64,000 nt of DNA from assembly GCA_024734495.1 (NCBI GenBank), contig JALMQS010000317.1, forward strand, positions 112,175-176,174, written 5' to 3'. The stretch is from Forficula auricularia (Eukaryota; Arthropoda; Insecta; Dermaptera; Forficulidae). The position numbers and the translations under genes are program-made. The notes below the pieces were generated by a model. It did not search any database. It was not told the origin of the DNA and worked only from the letters and a program-made list of their open reading frames with translations. Below, piece after piece: positions 1 to 10,816 of the stretch; position 1 is the first letter of the stretch, and each line of letters begins with the position of its first letter.

Positions 1-504
1 ACTAGATTTATCAACATTACAACTAAACGACAATACAGTTTGGATGAACACCTTACTAGGTCTACAAGCAAATAGATTTGTAACATTGATGATTGTTAAT
101 TTGTTGTAATTAGATTTGTATTGATGATTGGTTGACCTAGCCACCGAGGACTTGTCCTAAGTGGGTCGAGGTTATTTGTTTGTTTAGAAAAATATCTATA
201 TATATAAAATTAAGGTTTTGTCTGTACATTGGTCCAAATTGCCTCAAATTTTGGATGCATAAGTTTCAAGAAAAGTTATCAAAGAAAACACCTTCAATAA
301 AATTCCTGTCTGTCTGTTTTCTGTGCGATTTCCTTACTACTTAGCCTAAAAACTGTTGAAGATATTCTTGTGAAATTTTGGATTTGAATCAGATGTCTTC
401 TAGCTTAACATCTAATCTATAGAATATTTTGATATTTTGACCTTCAAAAAATAAAGATCAATAATGGAAATTATAAAATAACACCTATACTATACTGTGC
501 AAAT
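1..504. other. AT-rich sequence, nothing recognised
   Basis: I see no open frame of note and no repeat end here. The stretch is AT-rich, like most of the window. Confidence 0.4.
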
Positions 505-1212
505 TCTGTCAGGAGCAAAGTTGTAGAGGATATGATTTCTGACAACTTGTGTATAAAAAATTCTCCAAAACCAACCCAAAATGGGGCGAGGGTGAAAATT
601 CTACCCTTTCAATCAATAATATTTGTATACATAATCTGTAGGCCTCCAGAAAACAAGAAATGCAAAAATTTTCCAACCAAATTAAAGGAGGGGGTCTAAA
701 ATTAAAATTCCAAGCCTTTGGACCAAAATTTGCATCTGTTGCAGTAAAATCAGGTAAGAACGGGTTCTTACTAGTTAAAACGCGTTTCACTGAATACTTT
801 TGTGGCATCTATAATTTACTGATGTTGGTTGAGTTTGGTTCAAAGGTCTAGATTCTTCATTTTTGACCTTCCGCCTCTTTTTGGGTGTTTATTTTCAAAA
901 TGAGGCGGAAGGTCAAACATTGAGATTCTAAAACATCAGTAAACTCTAGTTGCCAAACAGGTATTCAGTGAAATGCATCTTAACTAGTAAGAACCCGTTC
1001 ATAATAAAAAAAACTGTTTTTTTCTTCAATATATACATAATCTATAGGCCCCAGAAGACTAAAAATGCAAAAAGCTCCCAGCCAAAATAGGGGGGAGGGG
1101 GGGTTAGAAAATTAAAATTCCAAGCCTGTGGATCAAAGTCTACCAAAATTTGTTTAAACAATCTGTGTGCACCTAAGGAACTAGAAACTCAACAACCAAC
1201 CAACCAAAAATG
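505..1212. repeat. F2 repeat units in head-to-head arrangement
   Basis: This block holds several diverged copies of a roughly 100-bp F2 unit. Its signature words are GTATACATAATC, then a CCAGAA stretch, then AAATGCAAAAA and a G-rich run. About 45 bp at 754-798, including AAGAACGGGTTCTTACTAG, reappears inverted at 961-1000, so two blocks face each other around about 200 bp. The same words recur near 7.8, 29.5-30.3, 34.5, 44.6-45.2, 46.97-47.54 and 50.4 kb. Short open frames here are incidental. Confidence 0.7.
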
Positions 1213-2088
1213 AGGGGATTTTAAGCCTCCTCCAGGGTTCGTGGGGTTCGGATGGTGATCAGAGTTAGGGGAAGAGGAGAGAGTCCGGGGGATATCTATA
1301 GGGTTGGCGGGGTGAATGGTGATCGGAGGCGGGTCTAGGGGGAGGATAGGGTCGGTGGTTTGGACGGGGATTAGAAGAGACCCTACGAAGCCAGATACTT
1401 TCTTTTGAAAGGTTTGCCGACCATGTATCTCTGTTAGATTGAATATATTGTAGGTATAATTATATTTTATTAATTTATTTTTAATAAATATTTATGATAA
1501 CTTAAATAAGTGGTTATTTCTATCTTATTTGTTTATAATATAATTGTGGCTGGTTGTGTGGTTGGTTGGTGGAAGGTGTCAATCACACTGCCCCGGCCCG
1601 GTTGGCGTCTGTCCCCTCAGGCAATGAGAGATCCAAGCTTTTTATAGACAGTTTCTTTTACAAGAGGAAGGGCGCCTTCCGGGTTTTAAACATTCAACCT
1701 GAATGAAATATAACTATATATATTTTATTATTAAATAAAAAAAAAAAGGCGCCAGAGCTGAATGACCCGCTGTAGTCGTCACTCTATGAGGAGGTAGGCC
1801 TCCCTCCTTGCTCTTCTTCATATCCGGAAACGTGTCCTGCATTCTTCATTATTACTTCTTATTGTTCGTTAAAAGATAAAAGAATCTTTATTCAAATATT
1901 ATACCCATTTTAATAGTTTTTCTATACTAATATATAAAGCTGGAGAGTTTGTTGGTTGGTTTCTGGAGGCTAATCTCAGGAAATCAATAAACTGATTTAA
2001 AAAATTCTTTTTGCATCAGATATCCCGTTTAATGAAGACATTTTTAGGGTAAATAACTTCATGCTACGAACCTGAGGTTCCTCTTTTT
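1213..2088. other. Unclassified, with purine-rich tract
   Basis: A G/A-rich tract lies at about 1230-1375. GGCGCC words at about 1671 and 1748 flank 80 bp ending in an A run. No coding potential or clear repeat family was recognised. Confidence 0.35.
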
Positions 2089-2794
2089 AACCGACTTCAA
2101 AAAAGGAGGAGGTTCTCTATTCGACTGAATTTTTTTTTTTTTTTTTTGTGCCTATGTTACCTCATATCTCCGCCAATTGTCAACCGATTTTGAAAAATTT
2201 TTTTGCATTGGGTCCAGTCTAGCTTCCGATTGGTCCCATTTTTTTTTCGAATTTTTTTCATAGGTATTAGACCTTTTTTATTAGGTTTGTTTAGACCTAA
2301 CCTCTTTGTTTATGAACCGATTTCGATGGTTCTTTTTTTATCCGAAAGGGGTGTCTTAGGATGGTGTCATATTAATTTGGTCAAGTTCTGACGATATAAT
2401 CACTATTAATAACATCACTAAAAAGAGAAAAATAAAAATTTTTAAGAAAAAATAAAAACCGACTTCAAAAAATTAAATGCAACAAAATAAAAATACACTA
2501 AAAGGTATAAAATAATTATTATCTTATTTAGTTACAACTAAACGACGAAATATTAACACGAAATTACTTTTTGAAGTCGGTGCCAAACATATACCTTATA
2601 TGAATCGCACTCGACGGATCTTACTTAGTACGTTTGGCGGGTACGCTCGCTTATAGGTATAGTTTGTTTGGCACCGACTTTAAAAAGTAATTTCGTGTTA
2701 ATATTTCGTCGTTTAGTTGTAACTAAATAAGATAATAATTATTTTATACCTTTTAGTGTATTTTATTTGTTGCATTTAATTTTTGAAGTCGGTT
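2089..2794 (+). mobile_element. Foldback element FB-A
   Basis: This is a full-length member of the FB family, about 706 bp. It begins AACCGACTTCAAAAAAGGAG and ends TTTTGAAGTCGGTT, so the termini are short inverted repeats. Positions 2089-2455 are a unique outer arm. Positions 2459-2792 form a large foldback with arms of about 120 bp around a central segment at about 2582-2676. The CCGACTTC word occurs at the start, at the foldback start, in the centre on both strands and at the end. It has no coding capacity, so it is non-autonomous. The core lies in the orientation I call R. Confidence 0.8.
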
Positions 2795-3160
2795 TTATTT
2801 TTTCTTAAATTTTTTTTTAATTTTAACACTTAATAATTAGAATTTTTTTCTTTCCTATTGATAATTCAAACTACTTGATAATTCGAATTTTCCATATAGT
2901 CCCTTGAATTTCGAATTTTCGAGAGTCGACTGTATAAAAATTAAAAATATTTAATTTTGTTAAATTCTTCAAAATTTTCTCTATATATAAAAAAAAAAAA
3001 TTTTCAAAAATCAATTAAAATTGACTACAAGTGTAGGTACCATAAAATAATAATATATTTTCACAAAATTTATATTTTCGGTATGCTCTGCAAAGTATTG
3101 AATTCATTCAAACAAATACAATTTTAAATTGAAAGTTTTTGTGCCGAGGATAGCAGAATT
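2795..3160. other. AT-rich spacer, nothing recognised
   Basis: Poly(A/T)-rich DNA with no open frame and no recognisable repeat. Confidence 0.4.
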
Positions 3161-3164
3161 TTTA

Positions 3165-3412
3165 CACATAAAAGAGTGTGTCTTCTGCTGGAATTATAAA
3201 TTTAATTTATAATAAGACTATAGTTTCGAGGTAGTATAAGAAGTATAAGTGACAATTCTTAACTCATCCCCGTGATAATTTCCACTTACCATTTATACAT
3301 TAATTCCTGTGAATCAATTGTAATATACTGATGAAGAGGGCAAAGCCCTCGAAACTATAGTCTCGTTATAAATAAAATTTATAATTCCAGCAGAAGACAC
3401 ACTCTTTTATTG
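3165..3412. repeat. Penelope-type inverted repeat
   Basis: About 62 bp at 3168-3231 returns inverted at 3348-3411 around about 115 bp. The arms share the words GTGTGTCTTCTGCTGG and ACTATAGT. The right arm carries a hammerhead-like core (listed separately). The left arm keeps only the GAAAC side. The match to the Penelope-like fragment at 18.4 kb, which has the same GAAACTATAGTCTC end, suggests a Penelope terminal repeat origin. That origin is inferred. Confidence 0.65.
3328..3362 (+). ncRNA. Hammerhead-like core motif
   Basis: CTGATGA (3328-3334) is followed by A, a perfect 6-bp stem II GAGGGC-AAA-GCCCTC (3336-3350), then GAAAC (3351-3355) and TATAGTC. This matches the conserved hammerhead order CUGANGA, stem II, GAAA. 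ACTATAGT after GAA is self-complementary, as in the short stem III of Penelope-associated hammerheads. I could not find the 5' strand with a cleavage site or a convincing stem I, so this may be only the 3' part of a ribozyme. Confidence 0.6.
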
Positions 3413-3788
3413 TCTCTTTCAATTATAATTTTTCATAAGTTTCCTGTATTTGATTCAATCTCGAATCAAATGCAGGTGATTTTTGTGAAATATTAAGTGA
3501 AAATAATATCCGAATTTATATATTTCTGTGTAAGAAATAATGAATTTAAATAATTTTTTAATTAATATATTAAAGAATAATCAACATATTATAGGAAATG
3601 ATTAAGATGATGGATTATTTTTATTATTTTTAGCTCGAAGGGTTAGTTGGAAGGATATTAGCCGGGCCCGATGGGAGATGATCTTCAGAGATTAAAATCT
3701 CTCTTGGCGGCGTAAAGCCAGAAAAATTCTAAAATATGAATTTGCACTGGGCAGTTGAAAATATGCTTTAAACAAAATAATGGCACAT
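3413..3788. other. AT-rich spacer, target of LINE insertion
   Basis: Nothing recognised. The right end carries the left copy of a target duplication (TGGCACATT at 3781-3789) for the LINE that follows. Confidence 0.4.
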
Positions 3789-3789
3789 T

Positions 3790-5071
3790 CTAACTAAAAC
3801 TTACTAAAACGTCTGACTCCGTTTGCTGAAGAATGCCTTGGGGATTACCAATGCGGCTTTCGTAAAGGAAGATCTACAACTGACCAAGTATTTAATATAA
3901 GACAAATAATGGAAAAACGATGGGAATTTGCGCTCGATACTTTCCACCTTTTCATCGATTTCAAGCAGGCATATGATAGCGTGCATAGGGAGAGCCTGTG
4001 GAATATTATGAACGAGTTTGGATTCCTCATAAACTAATAAAGTTGGTCAGGGCCTGTGTGGAAAACTCAAGAGCCTATATTAAGGTAGAGGATAGGTATT
4101 CGGAGCCATTTAGCATCAAAACAGGACTACGACAAGGAGATGCAATATCACCCCTGCTTTTCAACCTTATTCTGGAAAAAGTTATAAGAATTTTAGATGA
4201 AGGGAGAGAAGGAATACCACTGAATGGTCTGCATAAAGTATTTGCATATGCGGATGATATTGCGATTGTAGCGAATAGAGAAGAAGGTTTGGTGGACATG
4301 CATGATAAAATCAAATACATGGGCCTAAGAGTTGGTCTTAAAATAAATGCTGAAAAGACCAAAGCAATGAAAGTATCAAGACATAGCAACAACGACAACA
4401 ATAGCTTGAGATGTGAGGATGCCAGATACGAGTATGCTGATGATTTTGCTTATTTAGGGACTCTTATAACAACAAAGAATGAAGTAGGCAAGGAAATTCA
4501 GACTCGAATAATGAAAGGAAACCGTTGTGCGGCAGGCTTAAATAGCCTGCTCAAAAATAAAAACCTCTCAAGAAAACTTAAAATTAAAATCTACAACGCC
4601 ATTATTCGACCGGTGGTGCTCTATGGGTGTGAGACATGGACCATGACCCTATCTGATCAGAAAAATCTAATGTCCTTCGAAAACAAGATCTTGAAGAGAA
4701 TAAGTGGAATGATTAGGGATAGTGTTACCGGCGAATGGAGGTTTAGAAGTGCAAGGGAAGTGAGAGAATTAACAGGGCAGCCTTACATCACGAGCTGTAT
4801 AAGATCACGAAGGCTAGCTTGGGTGGGACATGTGGTGCGTGCTGATGAAGATCGAGCTATCAGCAGGATCTACGAAGCAAAACCGATAGGAAGAAGACCA
4901 CCAGGTAGACCACGGCAAAGATGGATGGACAATATAACCAGAGATCTTGAAGAGTTGGCTGCTCAAGGAAATTGGAACTCTATAGCAAGGGATAGGACAA
5001 AATGGCGAGGCATTATAGAGGAGGCTAAAACATTGGAAATGTTGTTCGGCCACAGGAACAAACAACAACAA
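3790..5071 (+). mobile_element. 5'-truncated LINE insertion
   Basis: About 1.28 kb of non-LTR retrotransposon. Its left flank AACAAAATAATGGCACATT and right flank AAACAAAATGGCACATT are near-identical, giving a target-site duplication. It begins inside the reverse transcriptase and ends in a CAA-rich tail just before the right duplication. Reverse transcriptase motifs read upstream of the long frame (3810-4010) include QCGFRKGRSTTDQ and DFKQAYDSV. A one-base frame change near 4010 separates them from the main frame. Confidence 0.8.
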
Positions 5072-5101
5072 AACAAAATGGCACATTATGATTTGATATA
5101 A
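3998..5101 (+). CDS. LINE reverse transcriptase, C-terminal part
   Basis: A 367-residue frame from a non-LTR retrotransposon polymerase. Visible motifs are GLRQGDAISPLLFN (RT block B), YADDIAIVA (catalytic YADD, about residues 88-96), YLGTLIT, VVLYGCETWT and, near the C-terminus, GRRPPGRPRQRWMDNI. This architecture is typical of RTE/CR1/Jockey-like arthropod LINEs; I cannot place the clade. The annotated Met is not the true start: the RT fingers continue upstream in another frame (3810-4010), so a one-base indel broke the gene. The last ten or so residues come from the A-rich tail and target DNA. The element is probably dead. Confidence 0.8.
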   Translation: MEYYERVWIPHKLIKLVRACVENSRAYIKVEDRYSEPFSIKTGLRQGDAISPLLFNLILEKVIRILDEGREGIPLNGLHKVFAYADDIAIVANREEGLVDMHDKIKYMGLRVGLKINAEKTKAMKVSRHSNNDNNSLRCEDARYEYADDFAYLGTLITTKNEVGKEIQTRIMKGNRCAAGLNSLLKNKNLSRKLKIKIYNAIIRPVVLYGCETWTMTLSDQKNLMSFENKILKRISGMIRDSVTGEWRFRSAREVRELTGQPYITSCIRSRRLAWVGHVVRADEDRAISRIYEAKPIGRRPPGRPRQRWMDNITRDLEELAAQGNWNSIARDRTKWRGIIEEAKTLEMLFGHRNKQQQNKMAHYDLI

Positions 5102-5690
5102 ATAAATTTTTCACAGTACTGCTCGGACTTTTATTCTATTCAACCGAAACGTTGTGATATATAATGGGTAATCGAAGATACTTTCCTAAAATCCGTTCCC
5201 ACCACAAAGACTTGAAAAGAAGAAAAAGAAGAGCGGAAAAGGCGGGCTTGGCAGCTAGCTTATTATAAAATATATTAATAAGTGCAAAATAGATTTTTTT
5301 ATTAGATAGTATTTTTATTTATATATAAATCATAATAGATAGATAAAAAATATAACGTAAAAGAAAAAAGAGAGTATAAAATACACGTTTTATAAAGGTG
5401 TGTGTGCCTGCCTATACCCGTCCTTTTTGAAACTCACCGCTCGTTTAATAAATTTCTACTCATGTGACAAACATGGCCTTATAAAACTTGTATTTTAATA
5501 TCTAATTATACATAAACATACACAAACTACGATCGATGTCAATGGCTTTGAATTTAATCAATAGAATTAATTAATTGGGCAAAATGTGGAATTTGGCACT
5601 CATGACGTCACAATTAAATTAATTAATTTAATAATTTTTAATAATCGAAATACAAACGATTAAGATACGATAGATAATTTGATAAATCTA
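5102..5690. other. AT-rich spacer, nothing recognised
   Basis: No open frame or repeat was identified. A CGAAACGTT word occurs near 5146 without a hammerhead core next to it. Confidence 0.35.
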
Positions 5691-6379
5691 TCTATCTCCT
5701 CTTATTAAAAGATCAAAAATTGTATATATATTTATTTGTATATTTGTATCTTAGTTCTATTTTGAAAACCGCTCTACCGATTTTGATGAATCCAACTCTA
5801 GTAACAACAAGTTTTGAGGGATGAGAAATCGATCTGGCTAGGTCTGGATCTCGACAAATTTCATCTTAATTGATCTTTTCTTAATTAAAGTAATTATTGA
5901 CAGATGAAAATCTCAATAAAAAAGTTTGTTTACATTTTTTTCAATTATCTTTTATTTATTAATTGGTTTTTTAATTTTAAAACCCACTAATAGGTTATAG
6001 CAAATAGTAATATATATTTTAAAAGAGACAGAATTCAATCAATCTTTTTCAGATGGAGAGGAGATGCGGATTGGGAATTCCGATTGATTTGATCGGAAGG
6101 ATTAATTGGATGGATTAATTTCCGCAATATGGTATTGGAATAATTATCGGAAAAGAGGTTTTTTTATCTAATTAGATTTTTCCTCTTATTAAAAACAAGG
6201 ACTAAAGATGAATAAGGACACTCGATGGTGGAGAAGTAATCTCCGGAATCGAAGCAAAAATACAATGAATACATTAATTAATGTAAAATAATTGGTTTAA
6301 TAAAATTTTAAAAAAATCAATCTTTTTCAGACAAATTCTAAGATTTTAGTAGAAATATTATTAAATTGCGATATCAGAG

Positions 6380-6448
6380 GGAATTCATCCCCCCAGGAGT
6401 CGAACCTGAGAACTAACACGCTATCCGGGCAGTCAGCTCACACCCTCG
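6380..6448 (-). repeat. tRNA-like SINE head
   Basis: On the minus strand a box B word GGTTCGACTCC lies about 30 nt after a box A-like TGAGCTGACTG. The cloverleaf is not convincing and there is no sign of a real tRNA gene. It is best read as a tRNA-derived SINE fragment inside Z1. Confidence 0.45.
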
Positions 6449-6612
6449 AGACAAAACCTCTAATATATATATTTTTTGTTTGTTTTTAATTAACAGGTGT
6501 CTAATTCATTACAAAACAGGTGTGTTTACAAATAAAGTGGTTGAAGTGGCTTTTTTTTATATAACTTGGAAACAAATCTTATTTAATTTTATGTTTTTAT
6601 TTCAGATCCTAT

Positions 6613-6795
6613 GGGCGGGTCGGATAGGCTAGGCGGTAGCGTATCATCCTGCTAACCAAGTGGACCCGGGTTCGAATCCGACTCGAGGCATCCGGCTAAA
6701 ATCTGACCCCCGGGTTAGAGACAAATTTGAATAAAATAAATAGTATCGTAAATGGCTTATGGCTAGAAAGGCCGAAAAGCCAAAAAAAAATTCAC
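6613..6795 (+). mobile_element. tRNA-derived SINE with ATCCTAT duplication
   Basis: A 183-bp insertion is flanked by ATCCTAT at 6606-6612 and 6796-6802. The paralogous Z copy at 31.47 kb has the empty site (CAGATCCTATACGA). The head has a box A-like TAGGCTAGGCGG and a perfect box B GGTTCGAATCC; the tail ends in nine A residues. This is the standard layout of a Pol III-transcribed SINE mobilised by a LINE. Confidence 0.85.
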
Positions 6796-7017
6796 ATCCT
6801 ATACGATTATTTTTTTTATTATTATTTTCCTATTTATTTTTTTATAATGTTTATCAATATGAACGAATGTGGGCAAATTGGTGTACGAGTAAACAAATAT
6901 GTATACACATAATATATATGTGGACCATTAGAAAACTAGAAATGCAAAAACTATGTCGGGGGTGGGGATGGATGTGGGAGGTGCAAGAGGTGGGGGATCC
7001 AGGGTTGGGGTGTGGCG

Positions 7018-7303
7018 GAGTGGGGGCGGCGGTGGGAATGCAATGGTGGGGGTGGGGTGCGTGTCTAGGGGGCGTGTATTATATATATTTGTATTTTTTT
7101 TAATTTGATTACCGTGCATCGCTCGGTGGCTCCAAGTACTATTTATTAATGTGTGTGTAGGAGTGGGGGCGGCGGTGGGAATGCAATGGTGGTGGTGGGG
7201 TGCGTGTCTAGGGGGCGTGTATTATATATATTTGTATTTTTTTTTAATTTGATTACCGTGCATCGCTCGGTGGCTCCAAGTACTATTTATTAATGTGTGT
7301 GTG
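7018..7303 (+). repeat. 143-bp tandem duplication at the Z end
   Basis: Positions 7018-7160 are repeated almost exactly at 7161-7303, including the G-rich tract and the hairpin end with GCATCGCTCGGTGGCTCC. The near-identity indicates a recent duplication. Confidence 0.85.
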
Positions 7304-7774
7304 TATATAAATATTTAATGGTTTTTTTTACCGGGAGGTTTTTTCATGGATCTATTCAAAATGATTTTTATCTTTAAAATGTACCTATATATTTTTTTAA
7401 TATTTAATATTTATATATAGATATATAATAAATATAATGATTTCTTCTGAAGATATTAATTAAAAATTAAATTTATTGCATCAAAATATCTTAGGTAAAA
7501 AAATTTTCAAAAATTTTTGCATTCTTCATTAATATTAATAATATATGATAATTAAAGATATTCAAAGATCTTACTGATGGTACTTCATTGAACAGTTATT
7601 AATAATAAATTAAATTCAAAGTCAAATCAGAGCATTTTCTGCTGCCATTTAATGAGATCCGACGTTGAATTCAAAAGAAAACCTAAAAATTATTATTTCT
7701 GAATACAAAACTTTTTAAAGAATTTTATTTATTTATTAATTATAGCTTATTTAGTAAAGCTCAATGAGATTATT
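7304..7774. other. AT-rich spacer, nothing recognised
   Basis: No open frame of note and no repeat end. Confidence 0.4.
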
Positions 7775-8262
7775 TGTTTTGTTTTTATTTTACCATTCAT
7801 GGTCAAGTAATTTTTTGGTTTCGTTTTTTTGAAATATCTCAAAAACTGCTGAAAGTATTTTGGTTAAAAAATTTGAACGAAACCATGGCATTTTGGTCTA
7901 CAAAAAATCCTTAATGAGTGAACATTGAAAAGATTATATTTTTAGTGTTATTAGTGATTTTATCAAAATGTCCATTAGTACGTTTTAGTTAGTAGGTACG
8001 TTGCCAAATTTTGTATACGCTCTAGTCAAAAACTAGTATGAATATCAAAAGTAAATTTCAAATCTAGTTTTGTTGCATTAAGATTAATATCTGATTAGAT
8101 TTTGGTTGAAATCGAACCCAAAATTATGAGGGGGGGGGGGGGGGGGGGGGCTTAAATTTAAAATTATAACATTTAAAAAAAATTAAATATAACATACTTC
8201 TAATAAAAAAGAGAGTCATTATTTTTCAGGGGCCAAAATAGGGGACGGGTGTTCTAAAAAAT
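7775..8262 (+). repeat. F2 repeat copy
   Basis: This copy begins with the F2 end word TTTTATTTTACCATTCATGG, a decayed version of the hairpin end at 46.97 kb. It continues through ACCATGGCATTTTGGTCTAC and AACTAGTATGAATATCAAAA. It contains a run of about 20 G at 8131-8150. Confidence 0.65.
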
Positions 8263-8736
8263 AGAACTACACTGAAAAAACGATATATTTATAGTTAATA
8301 AATTATATTTAATATGAATAGATGGTGAAGTTAATCGATATCTGTTCAATATGAATAAATGATATACCTATTATAAGTATTCTCATATTTTTGGAGCAAC
8401 TCTAGATATATATTAATAGATAAGATGCCGCTATTTGAACCAACCTCCAATAAGTAAATTATGAAAATATTGTTATTTTAATAAAATAGTGAAATATTTA
8501 AATTTAATAGTTGGATATTTAAATGAAATAATACATGAATACAACAGGAAATTAAAACAGTTAATAATGTAAACAAAATTTTTGTTAATTTTTTTAAATA
8601 TCTTTATATTAATATTTGCTGAAAATCTAAGTCGTTTTATGATAAAAAAACATTTGTTTAGATATAATAAGAGAGGTTTCATTAGACATTCATTTGATAT
8701 GAAGAGATATCTAATAAAATAAAATAAATCACTCAA
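8263..8736. other. AT-rich spacer, nothing recognised
   Basis: Mostly low-complexity AT. The short frame on the minus strand at 8473-8736 is lysine/asparagine/isoleucine-rich and shows no family features. Confidence 0.4.
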
Positions 8737-8884
8737 GTGTTACGACAACACTTTAGAGTTTTGGTTGCAACCCTTCTTGACCAGAGAAAGGTTGACGATT
8801 TGACGATTTATCTCGAAGAAGCTCCCGCAGAATGGCCTGGTAACGTGCCCAAGCGATTCGACCTGTTTCAGGCCTGATGCTGAT

Positions 8885-9355
8885 TTGATCGTAATTGAAG
8901 TAGAGAAGGAAAGAGCATTATTTAATATTGATTATTTCATCAAAATTAACCAAGAAAACCTAGAAGGAGTTAAGGAATTCCGCTACCTAGGAAGTAAAAT
9001 AACATGGGATGGGAGGAGCGAAAACGAAATTAAATCAAGAATTGCCCAAGCAAAAATGGGGTTTAATTCAAAACAAAAACTACTATGCTCCTCCTCAATC
9101 AGCTTAGCAAACAGGAAGTTGCTATTGAAGACATATGTATGGAGCATAGCCATGTACGGGTGTGAAACCTGGACAATTGGAAAAGCGGAGAGAAAGAGAT
9201 TGGAGGCTTTCGAAATGTGGTGCTACAGAAGAATGATGAATATCAAATGGATGGATAAAATTACAAATGAAGAAGTTCTTGGAAGAATCGGAGAAAGAAG
9301 AACCTTGTGGAAGAGTCTGAAGAAGAGAAGAGGTCAGATGGGGGGCACACACTGA
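8885..9355 (+). pseudogene. LINE RT C-terminal region, copy A part 1
   Basis: The frame enters the LINE at about residue 18. It encodes the post-catalytic part of a non-LTR RT: EFRYLGSKITWDGRSENEIK, then MYGCETWTIGKAERKRLEAF. The first 18 residues come from repeat W and are not part of the protein. The frame ends after QMGGTH, where copy B reads QMMGHTLRHGG, so a one-base loss in a G run shifts the frame here. No catalytic YADD motif is present. Confidence 0.75.
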
Positions 9356-9562
9356 GACATGGGGGACTGCTTAGGGATATCTTGGAGGGGAGGTGGAAAG
9401 AAAAGGGGAAGGGGAAGACCCAGATTAGAATATTTCAACCAAATAATTGGGGATATGGGATGCCAGACATTTAGAGAGGTTAAACAGCTGGCGGGGGACA
9501 GAGTCGAGTGGAGACGGATTGTTGCATCAAACCAGTCTTAGGACTGTATACTCAATGATGAT
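8939..9562 (+). mobile_element. LINE 3' fragment, copy A
   Basis: 5'-truncated LINE 3' end nested in repeat W. It ends in a GATGATGAT tail, as does copy B at 10.1-10.8 kb. The flanks do not show a clean duplication. Confidence 0.75.
9359..9541 (+). pseudogene. LINE C-terminal tail, copy A part 2
   Basis: This continues the same LINE after the frameshift. The C-terminal signature KKRGRGRPRLEYFNQ is followed by AGDRVEWRRIVASNQS and a stop. Copy A has a segment around GATATCTTGGAGGGGAGG that copy B lacks. It is the end of a LINE polyprotein, not an independent gene. Confidence 0.7.
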
Positions 9563-10171
9563 GATTTTTATTAGTTATTTTATAATTTTACATTTCTCCA
9601 TGCTGATGGCTGGAGAGCTTAAAACTCATCTCTCCACTCCAATTGACAACTGACCACCCCAAGTGGGTTTCAGCTTCGAACTCCCCACTCTCTGACTGAC
9701 TCAAGACTGCTTGAAGAGTCGAAATTTTAAGATTACTTCTCATAGGCCAAATTCTAAATTAGTGGGGCGTATCTTAAAATCATTCCTCCCATTTCTAGAA
9801 ATTTCCCATGCAAAAATGACATTTACAATCGACATGTGTTAAGAGCCATTTGACATTTAGGTCCAGGAAGTTGTAAAATCCCTTACCCATTGTGCAATGG
9901 TCATATTCGAGGATCAAAAGGGAAGCCGATTGCCAAAATATTATCCTTAAGAATAATTATATTTATTTAAGGAAAAAATTCTCGAGGGACACAACACAAG
10001 TATATAATATATTTGGATTAAATACCTAAAAATTTGGTCATATTTGGAATGATTTCGATATATCTTGATTATTAATATAATATCTTTGGAATTGCCCTTC
10101 TAGGAAGCAATAAAAAAGAATTAGAGGACGCCCTGAATGGAATTAACCAAATCCTAATAGAAGAAATCAAA

Positions 10172-10501
10172 ATGAAAATAAACAAGAATAAAACCAAGGT
10201 CCTAGTATGTACAAAAAAAGAACAAACGAGACAGGAATGCATCAAAATTAACCAAGTAAACCTAAAAGGAGTTAAGGAATTCCGCTACCTAGGAAGTAAA
10301 ATAACATGGGATGGGAGGAGCGAAAACGAAATTAAATCAAGAATTGCCCAAGCAAAAATGGGGTTTAATTCAAAACAAAAACTACTATGCTCCTCCTCAA
10401 TCAGCTTAGAAAACAGGAAGTTGCTATTGAAGACATATGTATGGAGCATGTACGGGTGTGAAACCTGGACAATTAGAAAAGCGGAGAGAAAGAGATTATA
10501 G
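10172..10501 (+). pseudogene. LINE RT C-terminal region, copy B part 1
   Basis: The frame is open from about 10100. It encodes KINKNKTKVLVCTKKEQ, then EFRYLGSKITWDGRSENE and MYGCETWTIRKAERKRL. Relative to copy A it lacks 6 bp in the YVWS-MYG segment and about 9 bp further on, where a stop codon TAG now ends it. It is a dead fragment of the same LINE family. Confidence 0.75.
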
Positions 10502-10519
10502 TAGTGGTGCTACAGAAGA

Positions 10520-10816
10520 ATGATGAATATCAAATGGATGGATAAAATTACAAATGAAGAAGTTCTTGGAAGAATAGTAGAAACAAGAACCTTGTGGAAG
10601 AGTCTGAAGAAGAGAAGAGTTCAGATGATGGGGCACACACTGAGACATGGGGGACTGCTTAGGGATGGGGGGAAAGAAAAGGGGAAGGGAAGACCCAGAT
10701 TAGAATATTTCAACCAAATAATTGGGGATATGGGATGCCAGACATTTAGAGTGGTCAAACAGCTGGCGGGGGACAGAGTCGAGTGGAGACGGATTGTTGC
10801 ATCAAACCAGTCTTAG
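10520..10816 (+). pseudogene. LINE C-terminal tail, copy B part 2
   Basis: MMNIKWMDKITNEEVLGRI, then KKRRVQMMGHTLRHGG, GKGRPRLEYFNQ and the same VEWRRIVASNQS end as copy A. Here the frame is continuous where copy A is shifted. This is the last quarter of the LINE polyprotein, retained only because truncation spared the 3' end. Confidence 0.75.

Larger units (their letters stand above)
5700..7145 (+). repeat. Repeat Z1, longest copy of Z family
   Basis: Z starts with an AACGAGCAAAAATTG-like word in other copies and passes through CGCTCTACCGATTTTGATGA, CCCACTAATAGGTTATAG and TGGGCAAATTGGTGTACG. A G-rich stretch follows, and the end is a CCGTGCATCGCTCGG hairpin followed by TGGCTCCAAGTACT. Related segments occur at 17.2-17.85 (-), 31.38-31.74 (+), 33.0-33.72 (-), 55.35-55.51 (+) and 63.24-63.62 kb (+). 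Two tRNA-like units lie inside it. A hairpin followed by a short fixed end would suit a rolling-circle element, but I have no coding evidence for this. Confidence 0.6.
8738..9990 (-). repeat. Repeat W copy 1, interrupted by a LINE
   Basis: Two halves (8738-8935 and about 9565-9990) match, in reverse, the roughly 680-bp W repeats at 45.93-46.61 and 47.54-48.20 kb. Shared words are GGTTGCAACCCTTCTTGACC and TCTAGAAATTTCCC. The LINE fragment 8939-9562 sits between them, at the place where the other two copies read through AATATTGAT and then ACATTTCTCC. Confidence 0.75.

Noticed and set aside
5140..5160. CGAAACGTTG near 5.15 kb as ribozyme
   Set aside because: No CUGANGA or stem II precedes it.
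8131..8150. Long G runs (8131, 11818, 23117, 23197) as biological signals
   Set aside because: Homopolymers of this length are common in such repeats and are prone to sequencing error.
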